In this document: positions 1-13,700 of the stretch, piece after piece
Position numbering within the stretch: position 1 is the stretch's first letter
Layout of the letters: each line of letters opens with the position of its first letter
From: Patiria pectinifera
Taxonomy: Eukaryota > Echinodermata > Asteroidea > Valvatida > Asterinidae
NCBI GenBank assembly: GCA_029964075.1
Contig: CM057147.1
Location: 11,739,513-11,803,512 of the forward strand
Direction: 5' to 3'
DNA: 64,000 bases
The notes under the pieces: model-generated
Told to the model about the DNA's origin: nothing
Databases searched by the model: none
What the model saw: only the letters and a program-made list of their open reading frames with translations
Position numbers and translations under genes: made by a program

Positions 1-1540
1 CCCATGGTTATTAATTGATTAATCTTAAAAGTGTCACTCTAGAACTTTTATAAGCATAGACATTATTACGATTTATCCTACATGTAGATCGAGGGCAAAA
101 TTGTACCTTTTGTGCTTTGTTTATGTTTTTGTAGCATTTGGACCATTCGGGGTCGTATGGTCTTTAAGTAGGGAAGTTGTGGGGAATCGTTTATTATTGT
201 TATACCCGCTGCGTCCCAGAGGGCGCCCTTCCTTACGACCACTGTTCGCGCCCTATGCATGCACAGCACAATGCATGGAATCATGACGAGTTTGGAGCAA
301 GATCTCCTGGGTAAATATTTCGTTTTTTCCATCTTTTGGGTTGATTAACAGTTAGTAAGGGCAATCATTAATGAATATAGGATACCTAGAAGTCACTGGG
401 TATATGCTTAGAGCAAGGCATAGAGAAATAAAACACATTTCTTCATGTTATTTGTAGTTTGGCTTTGGGGCCTTATGTCACGAATGTGTGCTGCTATGCA
501 CGTACCTGAGATACGCATCGTGTGTGTCTCGAAGTTGACCTGTGACCTTGTTTCCATAACGACCGGGCCTTTGCCGTCTGTCGTACGGTGCAAGAACATT
601 ACTTGTATTACACTTACAATTGACACCGTCAAAGGGGAGATAATTGACATAAGCTATATGTGCAAAGCATAAATACAGGGTTTAAATATTCTCTCCTATC
701 ATATATGTGTAAATGTTATTATTTCAATACAGGGTTTTTATAGACAGTGACCGCTGCTATAACCATGTTATAACCTACTCGAGGCAGAAGCCGAGAAGTT
801 ATTTCCTTACCTGGCGTTGGGTAAGTGAAGGAACAAAATCTATTTTATTTGTAGTAATGTAACTGTATTAGAGCTTTAACATGTACATGTACACGGGTGT
901 AATTATATCTCCAAATCTTGCCTATATTTTTGTACTTTTATTAGGGTTTTTTCCCCTTGTATCTGGATTGTATGGAGACTTGATCTACTGACCACAATTA
1001 AACCACGTACTGTTGAAGAAAACCCAAGAGAGTGTCAATTACTGGTTGGTCCTCCGAGAAGCAATTCTTCACCCATGCACGGTGATGAGCTACCGTAGTC
1101 ACCCCCCTCCAGGAACATCACAGTTCCTGACATATGCATGAGCATGCGCAATACCACCAAAGAGTCCGTATTTCATACAACCTAAATTCATGCTACACCG
1201 GTTTCAAAACGATAACGTCTGAAGCCCAAAAAGTCAAATACTTGTTTGCAAAAAGCATATGCGTGCCCGTTTTGGAAACTTGGAAAAAACCCGGATGTTA
1301 TTTTCAGCATCAGTTGTCAGAACGGGCACTTTCCTAGACTTGGTGCCAAGCCGGTTATTGTTCACGTACGCACGGTAACGGTTACTGTACTGGCTCCACG
1401 CACGCAAAAATAATATCACTGCGTAGCCTGGTCCCCAGACAAAATGATGCTGACTGTTGATGTTCATTAACCGACTTGGCGAAAACGTTTTCTATTTTGT
1501 ACACAACATATGGGAGTATTTTGAATCGCTAGCGAATTCT
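1..1540. other. Intergenic, no gene seen
   Basis: Short open frames only. A piece at 1136-1210 (GCATGCGCAATACCACCAAA, atttcataCAACCTAAA) recurs at 3658-3710 and near 52160, so it is a dispersed repeat. Confidence 0.5.
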
Positions 1541-1574
1541 ATGCTAGCACTATGATTGGTTCAGATTCCAGCGG

Positions 1575-1880
1575 TTATTTTCTAGGCCGCCACAGAAGGT
1601 CGTTCTCATTACTTTGAGGGTTTGTGCTTTGTGTTGTGTAACTAATGCTATCAATATTAGACTGCAAAACCCGATTAACATCATTAACATTACTTCCAGT
1701 TGTGTAAATAATAAAATCATCAGCAAATATATTACAAATGCACTTGGAATTAACACTTTGGGTGATGTCATTAATGTACAGTAAAAAGAGAATTGGTCCA
1801 AGGACACTTCCCTGTGGCACACCAATAGAAATATCATTAGGGCTAGAAGTTTTGGCTTTCCACGTTATTTTTGGGTCATA
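1575..1880 (-). mobile_element. CR1/Jockey-like LINE reverse transcriptase fragment
   Basis: The minus strand encodes IGVPQGSVLGPILFLLYIND and FADDFIIYT, the reverse transcriptase B region and FADD active site of CR1/L2/Jockey-type LINEs. It is truncated at both ends, with no endonuclease. It lies outside any gene I can define. Confidence 0.8.
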
Positions 1881-1889
1881 AGGTTGCCC

Positions 1890-2700
1890 CGAAGTAGCTA
1901 CCAGAAGGGCAAAAATAGCCCAAAGATCAGCGTGTACCTATACATTTTCGCCACTACAGTTTTCCCTTCACCTCTGTATATTCCAAAACGAAACCACACT
2001 CCTGATATAAGCTCACATCTATCAAAACAAAAATATAAACGCACAACCTTGCAATATGCGACCTTTTTTTATTATACCCTTCTAAGTATATGTCACGATT
2101 ATCTCCAATTTAAGGAATCTCACTTTGAAAATGGTGTCCTTCCGTTTAAACGAAAAATCGGCAGATCTTATCCGCTGTTATGCACAATAGAAGAGATATT
2201 ACATTCATCGATACTTGTTTTCCTGTGAGAAACAAAATTCTCCAAACCACATTTCCAAACTACTAAAGAAAAATGCCCTAAATTGCTTATAAAAACCTAT
2301 TTAAGGGAACGAAATTAAACAAATAATGAATGACAAGAAAAGCAATGACAGTTCACGTAGTATACACTAGACTACATCAGTGACTCCTTCCACTGAGTTG
2401 TTTTATACATTACATTAATGCATGTACATGTATTGCGCCATACGCTGCAATTATCCATGTAGGACCAACTTTGTGGTATAAAAAAGCTCGCCTCTGATCA
2501 ATGCAGTCCTCGGCACGCCCTGGGGATAGGGCGCCCTCATTCGAGCGGTACTTCACTGGATTTTTTTTCTCACTTTTATCCATCGCCCTTTTTTTAATAT
2601 TAACAGGGTCCTGATTCTGATAAGTGTTGCAATTGCACTTAGGGTGGCAATTGCACTCTATGAAGAGATTCCTTCATGGAGTGCAAAACATAATAAGGAC
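1890..2700. other. Intergenic, no gene seen
   Basis: AT-rich. The longest open frame (1884-2228) shows no recognisable motif and begins inside the LINE fragment flank. Confidence 0.45.
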
Positions 2701-2717
2701 ATTGAAAAGTCACTTGC

Positions 2718-3206
2718 GAGAGTAATTAGAGCCTAAGATAGAGGATGAAATAATTCAGATTTCATAGGACGCCAAAATATTATGACAACAAACTTTCAGA
2801 GTTTACCGGAAAAAAACATTGGGTCAGAGAATATCAGATTCCTGCAGTATCCAATTCTGTTCAAATCCAATCTTACTTGTATGAGTGAGTGCTTCTATTA
2901 AAATACGGCCGCATTGTCGCAATACTAGCTAAAGATAAGATTTGTCTTCCACAGTCCAATTGTGAGAGTAATTAGAGCCTAAGATAGAGGATGAAATAAT
3001 TCAGATTTCATAGGACGCCAACATATTATGACAACAAACTTTCAGAGTTTACCGAAAAAAAATTGGGTCAGAGAAAATCAGATTCCTGCAGTATCCAATT
3101 TTGTTTAAATCCAATCTTACTTGTATGAGTGAGTGCTTCTACATGTATTAAAATACGGCCGCATTGTCGCCATACTGGGTAAAGATAAGATTTGTCTTCC
3201 ACAGTC
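2718..3206. repeat. 246-bp direct tandem duplication
   Basis: Two near-identical copies (2718-2963 and 2964-3206) start GAGAGTAATTAGAGCC and run to cttccacagtc. Only the second is followed by the GGTCGGACA satellite. No coding frame is conserved. Confidence 0.9.
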
Positions 3207-3540
3207 GGACACAATGGGTCGGACATAATCGTACGTGGGACACAATGGGTCGGACATAATCGGCCGTCGGACACAATGGGTCGGACATAATCGCCGTCGG
3301 ACATAATGGGTCGGACATTATCGGCCGTCGGACACAATGGGTCGGACATAATCGGAAGTCGGACGCAATGTGTAGGACATAATCGTACGTCGGACATAAT
3401 GGATCGGACATAATCGGCCGTCGGACACAATGGGTCGGACATAATCGCTGTCAGACAAAATGGGTCGGACATAATCGGCCCTCGCTTAAAATCTGTTGTC
3501 GGACGTAATCAACAAAACGGACATAATGGTCGTGAACATA
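3207..3540. repeat. Satellite of GGTCGGACATAATCGG units
   Basis: Alternating units GTCGGACACAATGG and GTCGGACATAATCGGCC repeat about ten times with point changes, fading out near 3540. It has no spacers, so it is a satellite and not a CRISPR array. The two overlapping minus-strand open frames here arise from the repeat. Confidence 0.88.
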
Positions 3541-4702
3541 TGTGTCATATGAAAGGTGGACTCCTATGAAAATTAAGCCATTTTTTTGTTTTTTACAGTT
3601 TTATTGGTTAAACCCGCTCACGAGACCAGTCACCTCCTAATTCAATTATATTTGCTTAGGCATGCGCAATACTATTAATGAGTTCATATTTCATAGAAAC
3701 CTAAACCATCTATAAGCCATAGAAAATGAAATGAAATCGTGTGCAAAGAGTTATTTGAACAATCTAGGATATTATTATAATAACATGCATGGACGGTGAA
3801 AGTAAATCTGCTTCCTGAAATGAAGTACTGCCTGAAGAATAAAGAAATATGAATTTCCAATTGCCCAAAAAATACTCTATTTGTGATTTATAGACAATCT
3901 GGATCACCAGATACTAGGCTTACAAATTGGAGCTGTACAGAATGTAAACGTACAGAGCACAAACACTTAAAATTTATTTTTCTAAGGTATTTTACTGAAT
4001 CTAAAAAGTTCAATAAAAACGCCCACGATAGCAACCTGTCTATGACATGCGAGCAGATTCAAATAAAGCAAAACAAGACAGGGTATTGACCACGAGATTC
4101 TGACCATTCAACGGGCATCTCCTATTGGGTCTTCAGTAGCCGGATGTTTTATTGCAAAAACATGGCAGCCAAATTGAACAACCAACAGTTAATTTGTCTA
4201 CATTTATGATCAAAATGACGTCCCAATTTCAAAAGCCGATTCCAATTGGTTGGTGTGCAGGGTCACATACAATTAGTATATTCAAATAGTATAGAGCGAG
4301 ATCCGTTTAACAACGGATGATACTCAGATTACATCCTTCTATTTGCCGTTACAATCCCCCCCCCCCAACCAAAAAAAAAATTAAAAAAAAATTAGAAAAC
4401 TGTAACATAAAGAACAAAATTAAAACTTGCTAACAAAAGAAAAAATGTTCGTGTGAACAGCACAAAGTTCATATAGCTTAATCACAGAATATTATTATTA
4501 CGCCATATATACCAGTGCAAACGGAAGCTATCGAAATAAACAAAGTGCAAAAAGCCTCTGTCCATATATGAAAACTAAGCTAGAGTAAACAGATGAAGAA
4601 TCGAGTCTCGATTTCACTTTTTTTAAAACAGTAAACAATTGTACACTTGATTTGTAAAAGAATAGGCCTAGTAAAAAGACATTACAATACACTGTGACCA
4701 GC
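3541..4702. other. Upstream region of the RTK gene
   Basis: AT-rich with C and A runs near 4350-4390. The promoter and 5' UTR of the receptor should lie here, but I can see no clear core element. Confidence 0.4.
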
Positions 4703-4751
4703 ATGGCGGCGTTATTCGTTATTACTGCGCTACTTTTCCAACATACAACAG
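4703..4751 (+). CDS. RTK exon 1: signal peptide
   Basis: ATG at 4703 opens 16 codons ([16 protein letters not shown]) ending in phase 1 at a GTAAGA donor. The stretch is short, hydrophobic and leader-like, and its phase matches the Ig exon. I cannot see a distinct promoter in the AT-rich sequence upstream. Confidence 0.75.
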
Positions 4752-7700
4752 GTAAGAGGATTTTTTAACAAAATGAAATCTTGTAAACACAATAATTTAA
4801 GGGAAACAGGCCGTTCTTGGTTAATTAGTATGATATGGCCCAAATTCTCGTGACTATTTTTCATCAGCAATTTCTAGTTTAATTTCTATCTCCTATATCA
4901 CAATTTAAAGAGCTCGTCAGGAGTGGCTGCAGGCTGCATTTTGCTAACATGGTGTATGTAGTAAACTTCGTGCAGGAAACAATAATAATACTTACATATA
5001 CGCCTCGATTTTAGAGTTTGTGCTGGTCCTATAAGGGTCCAGCCATAGGCGAAGCCAGTCGAGGGGGTATTTACATCCCAATAGTTATTAAAGACTACTC
5101 TTTTCCATTCGAGTGTCCATTCAAGCGTCCTGTCTTTCACCAGCGGTCCCCCTCTAATATTTTGAACGAGTGCCCTTTTTCGAACGAGTGCTCTTTTTCC
5201 GAACAAGTGCCCTTTTTTACCCCCAAAAATCGTGCCTTTTTGTGGCAGCGACCGTTACGAGTGCTATTTTAGTCGGAAAGGGGGTCTTAATTCCGCACAC
5301 AAGTTACGTAATAGATAAGATAAAGGGTGATAAGAAGCGATAAGAAGCTGATAAAGCGTACAATAAGAAGCGATAAGGAGGATTATACTCTTAGAAAAAA
5401 AGTACAGAATGTTGCGTAAAATTGTACTCTTTGTGGTGGTAAAAAGGGAACATATTGGTCGTCGACGGGGTAAAACGCTACGCAACAGGGGTTGCGTCAA
5501 ATCTTACTCAGTTCCTGTGTAAAACGTTTAGGCCAAAAAAAATGTCTCCGGTTTCTGGTATGCGCGCGCGTCGCTGTAGCCATGCGCGTCGGCAAAATGA
5601 AAACTTTTTTTTTTCAATGAAAGATGATGTCTCAAAACCGCCAAACTCACTGGTTTGACTGGAATCCTGCTGCTGCACAATTTTAACGTGTTTTTAGATT
5701 GGGTTATGGTTGAAAATAAGCTTTATGTGGCTTCTCTGGACTCCCATATATTTGCACTAAGTTAAGTGGGGCACCATTTGCATTCATCAGCCGACATTTG
5801 AAGCAAAAAAAATCAGGTAAAAAAAAAAAGGCCGCGTCGCCGCACCACTTTTTTGGCAAGCTCCATACCAGAAACCGGAGACTTTTTGTTTGGCCTTACC
5901 CAACATTGAGTCAAAATTCTTACCCAATGGTGTTCCGTCAAAATTGTACCAAAAGTGATCACCCTTTCGTTTGACTCCCAGGGGCAGGGGGATGGGGGGG
6001 TGGGGCTCTGACAACTTTTCTGCATAATTAATGAACCATTCCCCTCACCTGAAACCCCCCCCCGCCCCCCCCCCTCCGAAAAAAAACCCAAAACATGGAT
6101 GCTAACAAACTGTGCTGTCACGCAGGCCAAAAGACTGGTCGTGTTTGAATGTGTGTGTACATTTTGTACACGTACGAAACACACAATACACTTCGCGACA
6201 TCTTCCTCAAAATCTTCGTCTTCATTATTGACTCATGTCACTGGCCATCTGCTCATTTAAATGTTCATTTTCTCATTTCTTGCTCATCTGCTCATTTATA
6301 TGCTCATCTGTTCATTAATGAGCAGCAAAATGAGTAAAATGAGTAAACAAAAGAGCAGAAAATGAGCAGATGAGCAGTAAAATGAGTAAATGAATAATCA
6401 GATTAGCATTGAAATGAGTAAATGAGTAATCAAAAGATCAGGAAATGAGTAAATGAGTAACCTAAAGAACAGAAAAATGAGCAGACGAAGAGAAGTTTTT
6501 TTTTTTTTTGTAATTTCGCGCATGTTCGCCCTGAAAAGCACCATTTACCCCCCCCCCCCTCCCGAAAAAAAAAACACGTTTGATTTTACGATGGCAAGAT
6601 GTCCGGAGGGAAAAAAAAGTGTCCACATTTCAACATTTCAGATTTGCGAGTGCCCTTTTCAAGAATGTTTACCCCCAATAAAATTTGACCTTGCTATTCC
6701 CCTGCCAGCCCAGTATCCTCTTTATACCAACTGACTGACTAGCAGTTGTTAGCAGGCCAGTGCTATTGTACTGGTATGTATCCAAACTGTACAAAACTAT
6801 ACGTTTGGGGTCGACTTAACCGGGCTTGCCGTTTCTTGAAGGTTCATAAATTTCATAATCCATTGCAGCCTCGTCATCTCTCATGATTCTACCCGGACCC
6901 GAAGTGTTGGCTTCACCGGACACTTATGTTACTCTCACTTGCATAGTGGCCGGGGACGCAGTCCATCATGATCTAATACTCAGATGGCTCTTTGAGAATG
7001 GAGTCCGAGGTTTTTGCAATTTTTCAAGTGGGGAGTTCCCTGGGTCCTTTACGGGACAGGGAGTCTATGAGAGGCAGTGCAACCTGACAGTCGGGCCAGT
7101 AGACGATTCGTCCGTGGGTATCTACAAGTGCCAGTATTTTGACGGGGAGCATGCAGTCTCTCAAAATCTTACATTCATTATCGGTAAGTAACCACAGTAT
7201 TCAATTTGCAGGGGCGCTTAGGGAGATAAGTAATTGCATTGTGCATCCAACGCGGCTTTTTTATCAAGCTAATCTTTGCTTTTTCCCAAATGTAGAATAT
7301 AAGTTGAGAGGGGGCGCAAAAGGGGCCGGGGATTCAATCACCCCTCCCCTTAGCCCACTGAGCGACAATTTTGTTGCACTTTCAAAATTAATTTCTGTGG
7401 CCAGGAGAGGTTCTTTTAAGTGCTTAATACATTAATCCTAATAATTTCTCACCTCTTTCGGAAGTAAGAAAGTTATGTTTGTTACAAACAGTTTTGAGAC
7501 TATAACATTATAAAAGCTCAAAATCTCATCGTATGGATTACACAAATGCAAGATCTGAATGTCGTTTACTAAAAGTTGGCTATGAAGAACTGAAAAAGCA
7601 TCAAGCCACTGTCGAAATTTAAATGTGAACCTGCGTTTAATGCCAAAGTTTCTTCAGACAAATGAATAAACATGCAGTTTTAAATTTAAAAAAAAAGAAA

Positions 7701-10700
7701 ATTCACGTGATTTAGCTTGCTATAACTGCAATAATTTCGGGGATCGCGAACAAAGTTGGGGATTTCAATTTTATATTAATGTCACAACCACTGGTTGGAA
7801 TGGAGGGTATTTTACAAAAAGTTCCGTCTTTATACACTGTTAAAAAATGAACGAATGCGATGATGCCGCGACGAACGATTGCGATGCCAACGCTGAGTGT
7901 GTGGATTTGGATGATGGTTTCGATTGCATTTGCAAGGAGGGATTCACTGTGGACGAAGCGACGGGGAATTGCACAAGTAACTTTTCTTTCAGTCGGTTGT
8001 GAACTACCTACGCGTTTAGTGGTTTAAAGTGTCATCTGTTATGTATACGAAGACGATATTGTTCATTCATATAGCTCCAAGATTAGTTTACTACAAGTTT
8101 TATGATTTTCTTGCGATGTGATTACTCCGAAAGGTGTAACATCGACAATTGAAACATTGTTACATAACGAATTTTTCAGTTATATAGAGATGACAATGAT
8201 GAATATTTTACCACGTGACCAATTGACAATGTTGACAACGTGAAGCATCTCATCTAACTGACTGATTGTCTTGCTGGCTGTCACTTGTGACTGACTGTCA
8301 CTTGTGTGACTGATTTTAGATCGGTGAAGACAGCCGAACAGTAGCATCGTATTGAATTACCCCTAATAAAGCATGCATGAAAGGGATCATTGAAAAAACA
8401 AGCACGAGTGCACAATAAGCTCTGGCGACAAATGCGATGCCAATGACACATATGGAACACCATACTTTTTGTCAATTTTAGGGACAGACAGACAGTCGGA
8501 CCATCCGACCAACCGACCAACCGACCACCAAGTGACATGTATAAGCTCCTGCATGCCAGGGCTTAGAATCACGTGGACCAGTATGTGAACAAGCTTGCTA
8601 TAACTGCGATAATTTTGGGGGATCGCGAACAAAGTTGGGGATGTCAATTGTGTATCAATGTCACATTCACTGGTTGGAATAGAAGTTATTTGACAAAAAA
8701 AATACCGTCTTTATACACTATTCAGGAATGAACGAATGTGATGATGACTCGACGAACGACTGCGATGCCAACGCTAACTGTGTGGATTTGGATGATGGTT
8801 ACAATTGCATTTGCAAGGATGGATTCAATGTGGACGAGGCTACAGGGAGTTGCACAAGTAACCTTTTGTTCAGTTTGTTATGTATTTCCCTGTCAACTCC
8901 ACTCTTTTTGCGAATTACGCGTTTAGTAGTTTAAAGTGTCCTCTATATTGTATGTAGAAGAGGATTTTGTTTCGTTCATATAGCTCCAAGATTAGTTTAC
9001 TATTAAGCTTTATGATTTTTTCTTGCAATGTGATTACTCTGAAATGTGTAAAGTTGACAGATGAAACATTGTTACATAACGAACTGCTTGGTTATTCAGA
9101 CTTGACAATGATGAAGATTTCACCACGTGACCAATTGACAATGACACTACCAGAGAGGCATCTCGTTTGACTGACTGACTGTCTTGCTCCCCGTCAATTG
9201 TGACTGACTGTGACTTGCAACTGACTGTCACTTGTGACTGAGTGACTGTCACTTGTGACTGATTGTAGATTGGTGAAGACAGCCGAGAAGGAGCATCGTA
9301 TAGAAGTACCCCTAATAAAACATGCACGAAAGGGATCCAGTGAATAATCATTCTGGATCATTGAATAAAGGCAAGTGCACAATAAGCTCTAGCGAAAGGT
9401 GCGACACCGATGGCACATACGGAACACCATACTTGTGTTCTTATTTCGGGACAGACAGACGAGCCATCACGGTCTCAACGACCACCAAGTGACATGTATA
9501 AGCTCCAGCCAGAGCTTAAAAATGCACTTTCGGACTAACTGAACAACACAGTAGAAATGGCGGTTATAGGAATACTTTTTGTACTCACCTTTTTTTCCCA
9601 TATCTTTGGTCCATAAAGCCGTTTAGATTATTTTCATAGCATGAAATGCTGTTAGTAGTGATATCAGTGATAACCCTGAAGGTGTGCCTTTTCTTTTTCA
9701 ATTAGAAATCAACTGCATTTATTGTTCATATTGCATTTATTGTTCGTATGTGAAGCTTGCTAAAACTGCGATAATTTTCGGGGATTGCGAACAAAGTTAG
9801 GGATACAAATGTGTATTAATGTCACAACCACTGGTTGGAATAGAAGTTATTTGACAAAAAGTATCGTCTTTATTCACTATTCAGATATGAACGAGTGTGA
9901 TGATGACTCGACGAACGATTGCGATGCCAACGCTGACTGTGTGGATTTGGTTGATGGTTACGATTGCATTTGCAAAGATGGATTCAATATGGACGAGGCT
10001 ACAGGGAGTTGCAAAGGTAACTTTTTTCAGTTTGTTGTATATTTTCCCGTCAACTCCACTCTTTTCGTGAACTACGCGTTTAGTAGTTTAAAGTGTCCTC
10101 TATAATGTATTTAGTCTATAAGGCCGTTTAGATTATTTGCATAGCATGAAATTGTGTTAGTGCTATCAGTGATAACCCTGAAGGTGTGCCTTTTTTTCAA
10201 TTAGAAATCAACTGCGTTTATTGTTTATATTGCATTTATTGTTCGAACCCATCTGACAGAGAGTAACCTAGATGGGAGTGTTGGTGTAAACAGTGTAGTT
10301 GTAGCTGTATGCGCCTCCGTGGCTTTGTTGATCATAGCAGTAGTCGCACTCACTGTCTTCGCTCTTCTGAGCGTCAAGAGAATGCGTGGACAGGCATCGG
10401 TGACCCAGAACGCAATGCTTAGCACGGAAGCGGCAGAGTCAGCGGTTGCAATGGTGAGTCTAGACTGGGACCTTCTCTGCAGCCCCGCCCACTGCGCACG
10501 TGGTCAACGTCGGCAAACGGTGTTCTGACCAATCACAGCCGTGGTTTATGTCCAACATGCGTGCAAAAAAAAATTCCGACATGCGTGCACGCGCGTACGA
10601 CAATTCACTGCACTCGGCAAAAAGATATGTACACAATAATTAGGTAAAAATTGTGAAATATTACACAATTTTGGTAAAATTCGCCGGAAAAAAGTACCTC

Positions 10701-13700
10701 GAAGACATGTAAATTGAAAAAAATACATATTGAATGAGTAAAGCAGTCAGTTACCTTAATTATGTAAAAACGTACTGCAACTAGGTAAAACGCACTAAAA
10801 CAAGGTAAAAATGTGCACGCGGTGACGCGATGCAGCTAGCACAGCACAGCATAGTGAAGATGGAGTACACCGTGACGTCTGTAACAACGAGGGGATGTGC
10901 CGCAGCTAATTGCGGTCTTTGAAGGTAACATTTCCTAAAGCTCTTGTGATTGTTATACCATCTCCAAGCCTCAGAAATATTAGTAGTGTTTAACTCGGCC
11001 ACTGCGCGAATTACACAACTCGTACGTGAACCAACTCGTAGCGAGACAACTCGTACGCCAGCCAACTCGGTATGCGGGCCAAAATTAGCCAATTTCCAGA
11101 AATTGAACGATACACCGTTCCAGTAAATAGTCAAGAATCGCCGACCACATATTATTTTGTATACGAGTTTAATTCTGTGTACGAGTTGGACCACGTACGA
11201 TTTTGTCCACTTACGAGTTGTCCTGTGTATTAGTTGGTCGCGTACTAGTTGGTTCGGCCTATGTACACGTATATATATTCATACTTGCATTCTCGCCGTG
11301 GCCGAGCTGTGGGCCATGGGTTATGCATCCCGTACTGTTGTTTCGTATCTTGCAAATAGCTGCCATGGATTCGGGACGGTATGACAATCACAAAGAGCTT
11401 GAGGAAAATGATATCTTCAAAGACCGAAAGTAGCTGTTGCAATAGACGTCATCGTTTCTCCTACGAAGTATAGTTATATGCTGTGATAATGCTGCACAGT
11501 TCGCAAAGGGAATAAATAAAATTAAAATGAAACAGGTCGTGTTTTGATGGGCTTCCGGAGTTGTTTACGTTTAGAAAATCCAATTTTTGCATGATAATAT
11601 ACTATAGTTTTACCTGAAAGTTATGCAAAGTTTACTTAATTGTCTTTTACCTAATTAATGTGTATATATATTTACACATACATGAAGTAAACTTTTACAC
11701 AACTGTCAAGAAAACTTTTACCCAATACGCATTATGTAACTTTTTACACAATTGCAAGCGAGTTCGTATAGTACATATAAAACATGGTTAAATTTTACAA
11801 AACTTGTGTATTTTTCTCTGAGAGTGTAGTGAAACAAATACATGTTTTTGCGGGTAAATAATGAAAACAAATGACCCCTCGGTGTTGGATGATTGGGACT
11901 ATCTCCTCGGGGTCATTAGTTTTCACTATTTCCCCACAAACCATGTTGTATTTGTATAATAACTACCGGTGTCACGGTCTCACTTCTCCGGCGTGCTGGA
12001 TTCTCTGGGTGAATGGGGCGGATAATTGAACACGTTACAGTGCACGTTACATGAGCACGATGCATGCTCATGTGTCCGCTGTGCTTACTTTTCCTCGGGC
12101 TGTGTTATGGAGTCTACCAAGTCCACTATGATAACACAGTGAGGGACACCCAGGAATGTGTTATGTAACACTTCATGTGGGCTAAGCTAAAAGAGAGGAG
12201 TATGGTAATTGCCTGGGTCATTCCATGGTCTTGCAACAGCGTCGCGTGTTTGTGTTCATGGAGGAATAATTAAGAACGCCGTACATCGGCAGAGGGTACT
12301 GACGCGCGTTCGAAACATGGCGGTGCCATGTTTCAGAGCGTGTGCCAAAATATGTGATACGCGCATCTTCATCGTAGGTTTGAACGCAAACGTGTAATTT
12401 ATTTTGTTTCACAATTTACACAACTTTTGCACCCGAAAGATTTGCTCAGCAAAAGTTACATTATTTTTTCGGGGCGAAGGTAAAATTTTCACGTTGACTG
12501 AATTTACGAAATTTCATGGTAACCCAATTAAAAGTTAACATTTGCAAAAAAGTGGGTTAAAATTACTTTTTTTTCATTCATTCACATGTATTCCCATTTA
12601 TTTCCACCCCCCCCCCCAAAAAAATCAAATATTGATTAACAACTCGGTGTATGATAAGTAAACAAAATATTACGATGTTACATGTACTTAAAAAGAAAAA
12701 AATAAACTCACGTCTGTTTATGCCACCGAAATAGCTTTTTCTGTAGATCAGCATTCGATGAAAATAAATTCGTTCATGCTACCTATATACGAACGCGCAA
12801 TAGCCTTGGCGCCCCTCTAATTTTGAAATCAGATATCTTGCCCAGAATTTTGAGCTCGTCTCCGAAAGCTGGGTAATCAATAACGATATTGAGCACTGAT
12901 TCCTGCTCTTTACTTTTTGTACGAGTCTTTGCTAAGATATTCACCGTATTGTTTCCCCAGCTCGTAACATCATACGAAGATAGGATCGCGAAGGCTGCTG
13001 CAGCCTCTTACGAAATCGAGAGTACGAGGCAACGTGAACTTGCATCAAATGGGGGTGGTCTCCCGAGCTGGGCTAAACCATGGGAGATCCTATGGAGCGA
13101 TTTGTTGCTGGATAATGAGGTACTGGGAAGGGGAAACTTTGGAGAAGTCAGATCGGGGGCCGTCAAAATTGGAGGCAAGGTGACCCAAGCGGCCATCAAA
13201 GTGCTCAAAGGTAACGTGAGTTACTCTCCAACAAAGCCAGCCTCCAACGATTTGTTTTTGTTTAATTGATTCAGAATGGCTATTCGCTTGGATTTTCTTG
13301 CAAAAAGATTTACACAATAGGCCGGCTAGCCTATTCTTTGGCATTAGGGGATCCTATACGATAGCACTGCCCATCTCACAAGTGACAGTCAGTGAGTCAC
13401 TAAGTCAGTGCGCGAGATAGGGGGAAGAGGAAACGAGGCTGGCTCTCTGAGACCAGCAAAAGTAAATGGAACTGTACAGCCCGAAGATAAATGTTTGTTC
13501 TCTAAATGGGGTTGGATAGTCACTGGATCAGATGTGCTTTTTAGACAAAAATTCACGAAGATAATTTGGAAAGATCTTCAATTTGCATACATTAGGCTTG
13601 GATATATCTTAAGCAACACTTCTGTCCCTGGCGCTTCAAACTGAGGTGTAAGTATATGGGTATATGACTGGGCATGATGTGGACACCCGTTCGATTATGT

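Larger units (their letters stand above)
7718..10245 (+). repeat. Tandem EGF-exon cassettes with shared intron flanks
   Basis: Three copies (from about 7718, 8588 and 9751) begin with a gcttgct-ataactgc segment and contain a 132-nt EGF exon. The first two share downstream blocks, including gactgactgt-rich tracts and a tgacatgtataagctcc end. A further direct repeat (9600-9745 and 10095-10245) surrounds the third. Unit length is roughly 0.9-1.1 kb. Confidence 0.85.

Noticed and set aside
3207-3540. Possible CRISPR array
   Set aside because: Units are contiguous with no unique spacers and the DNA is animal; it is a satellite. The same applies to 25168-25342 and 26265-26415.
10203-10259. Longer transmembrane exon starting after ttcaattag
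   Set aside because: That acceptor gives phase 0 while the preceding EGF exon ends in phase 1; the acceptor at 10259 keeps frame.
13408-13644. Extra RTK exon between the glycine-loop and helix-C exons
   Set aside because: The open frame has no kinase similarity, and the flanking exons already join in phase.
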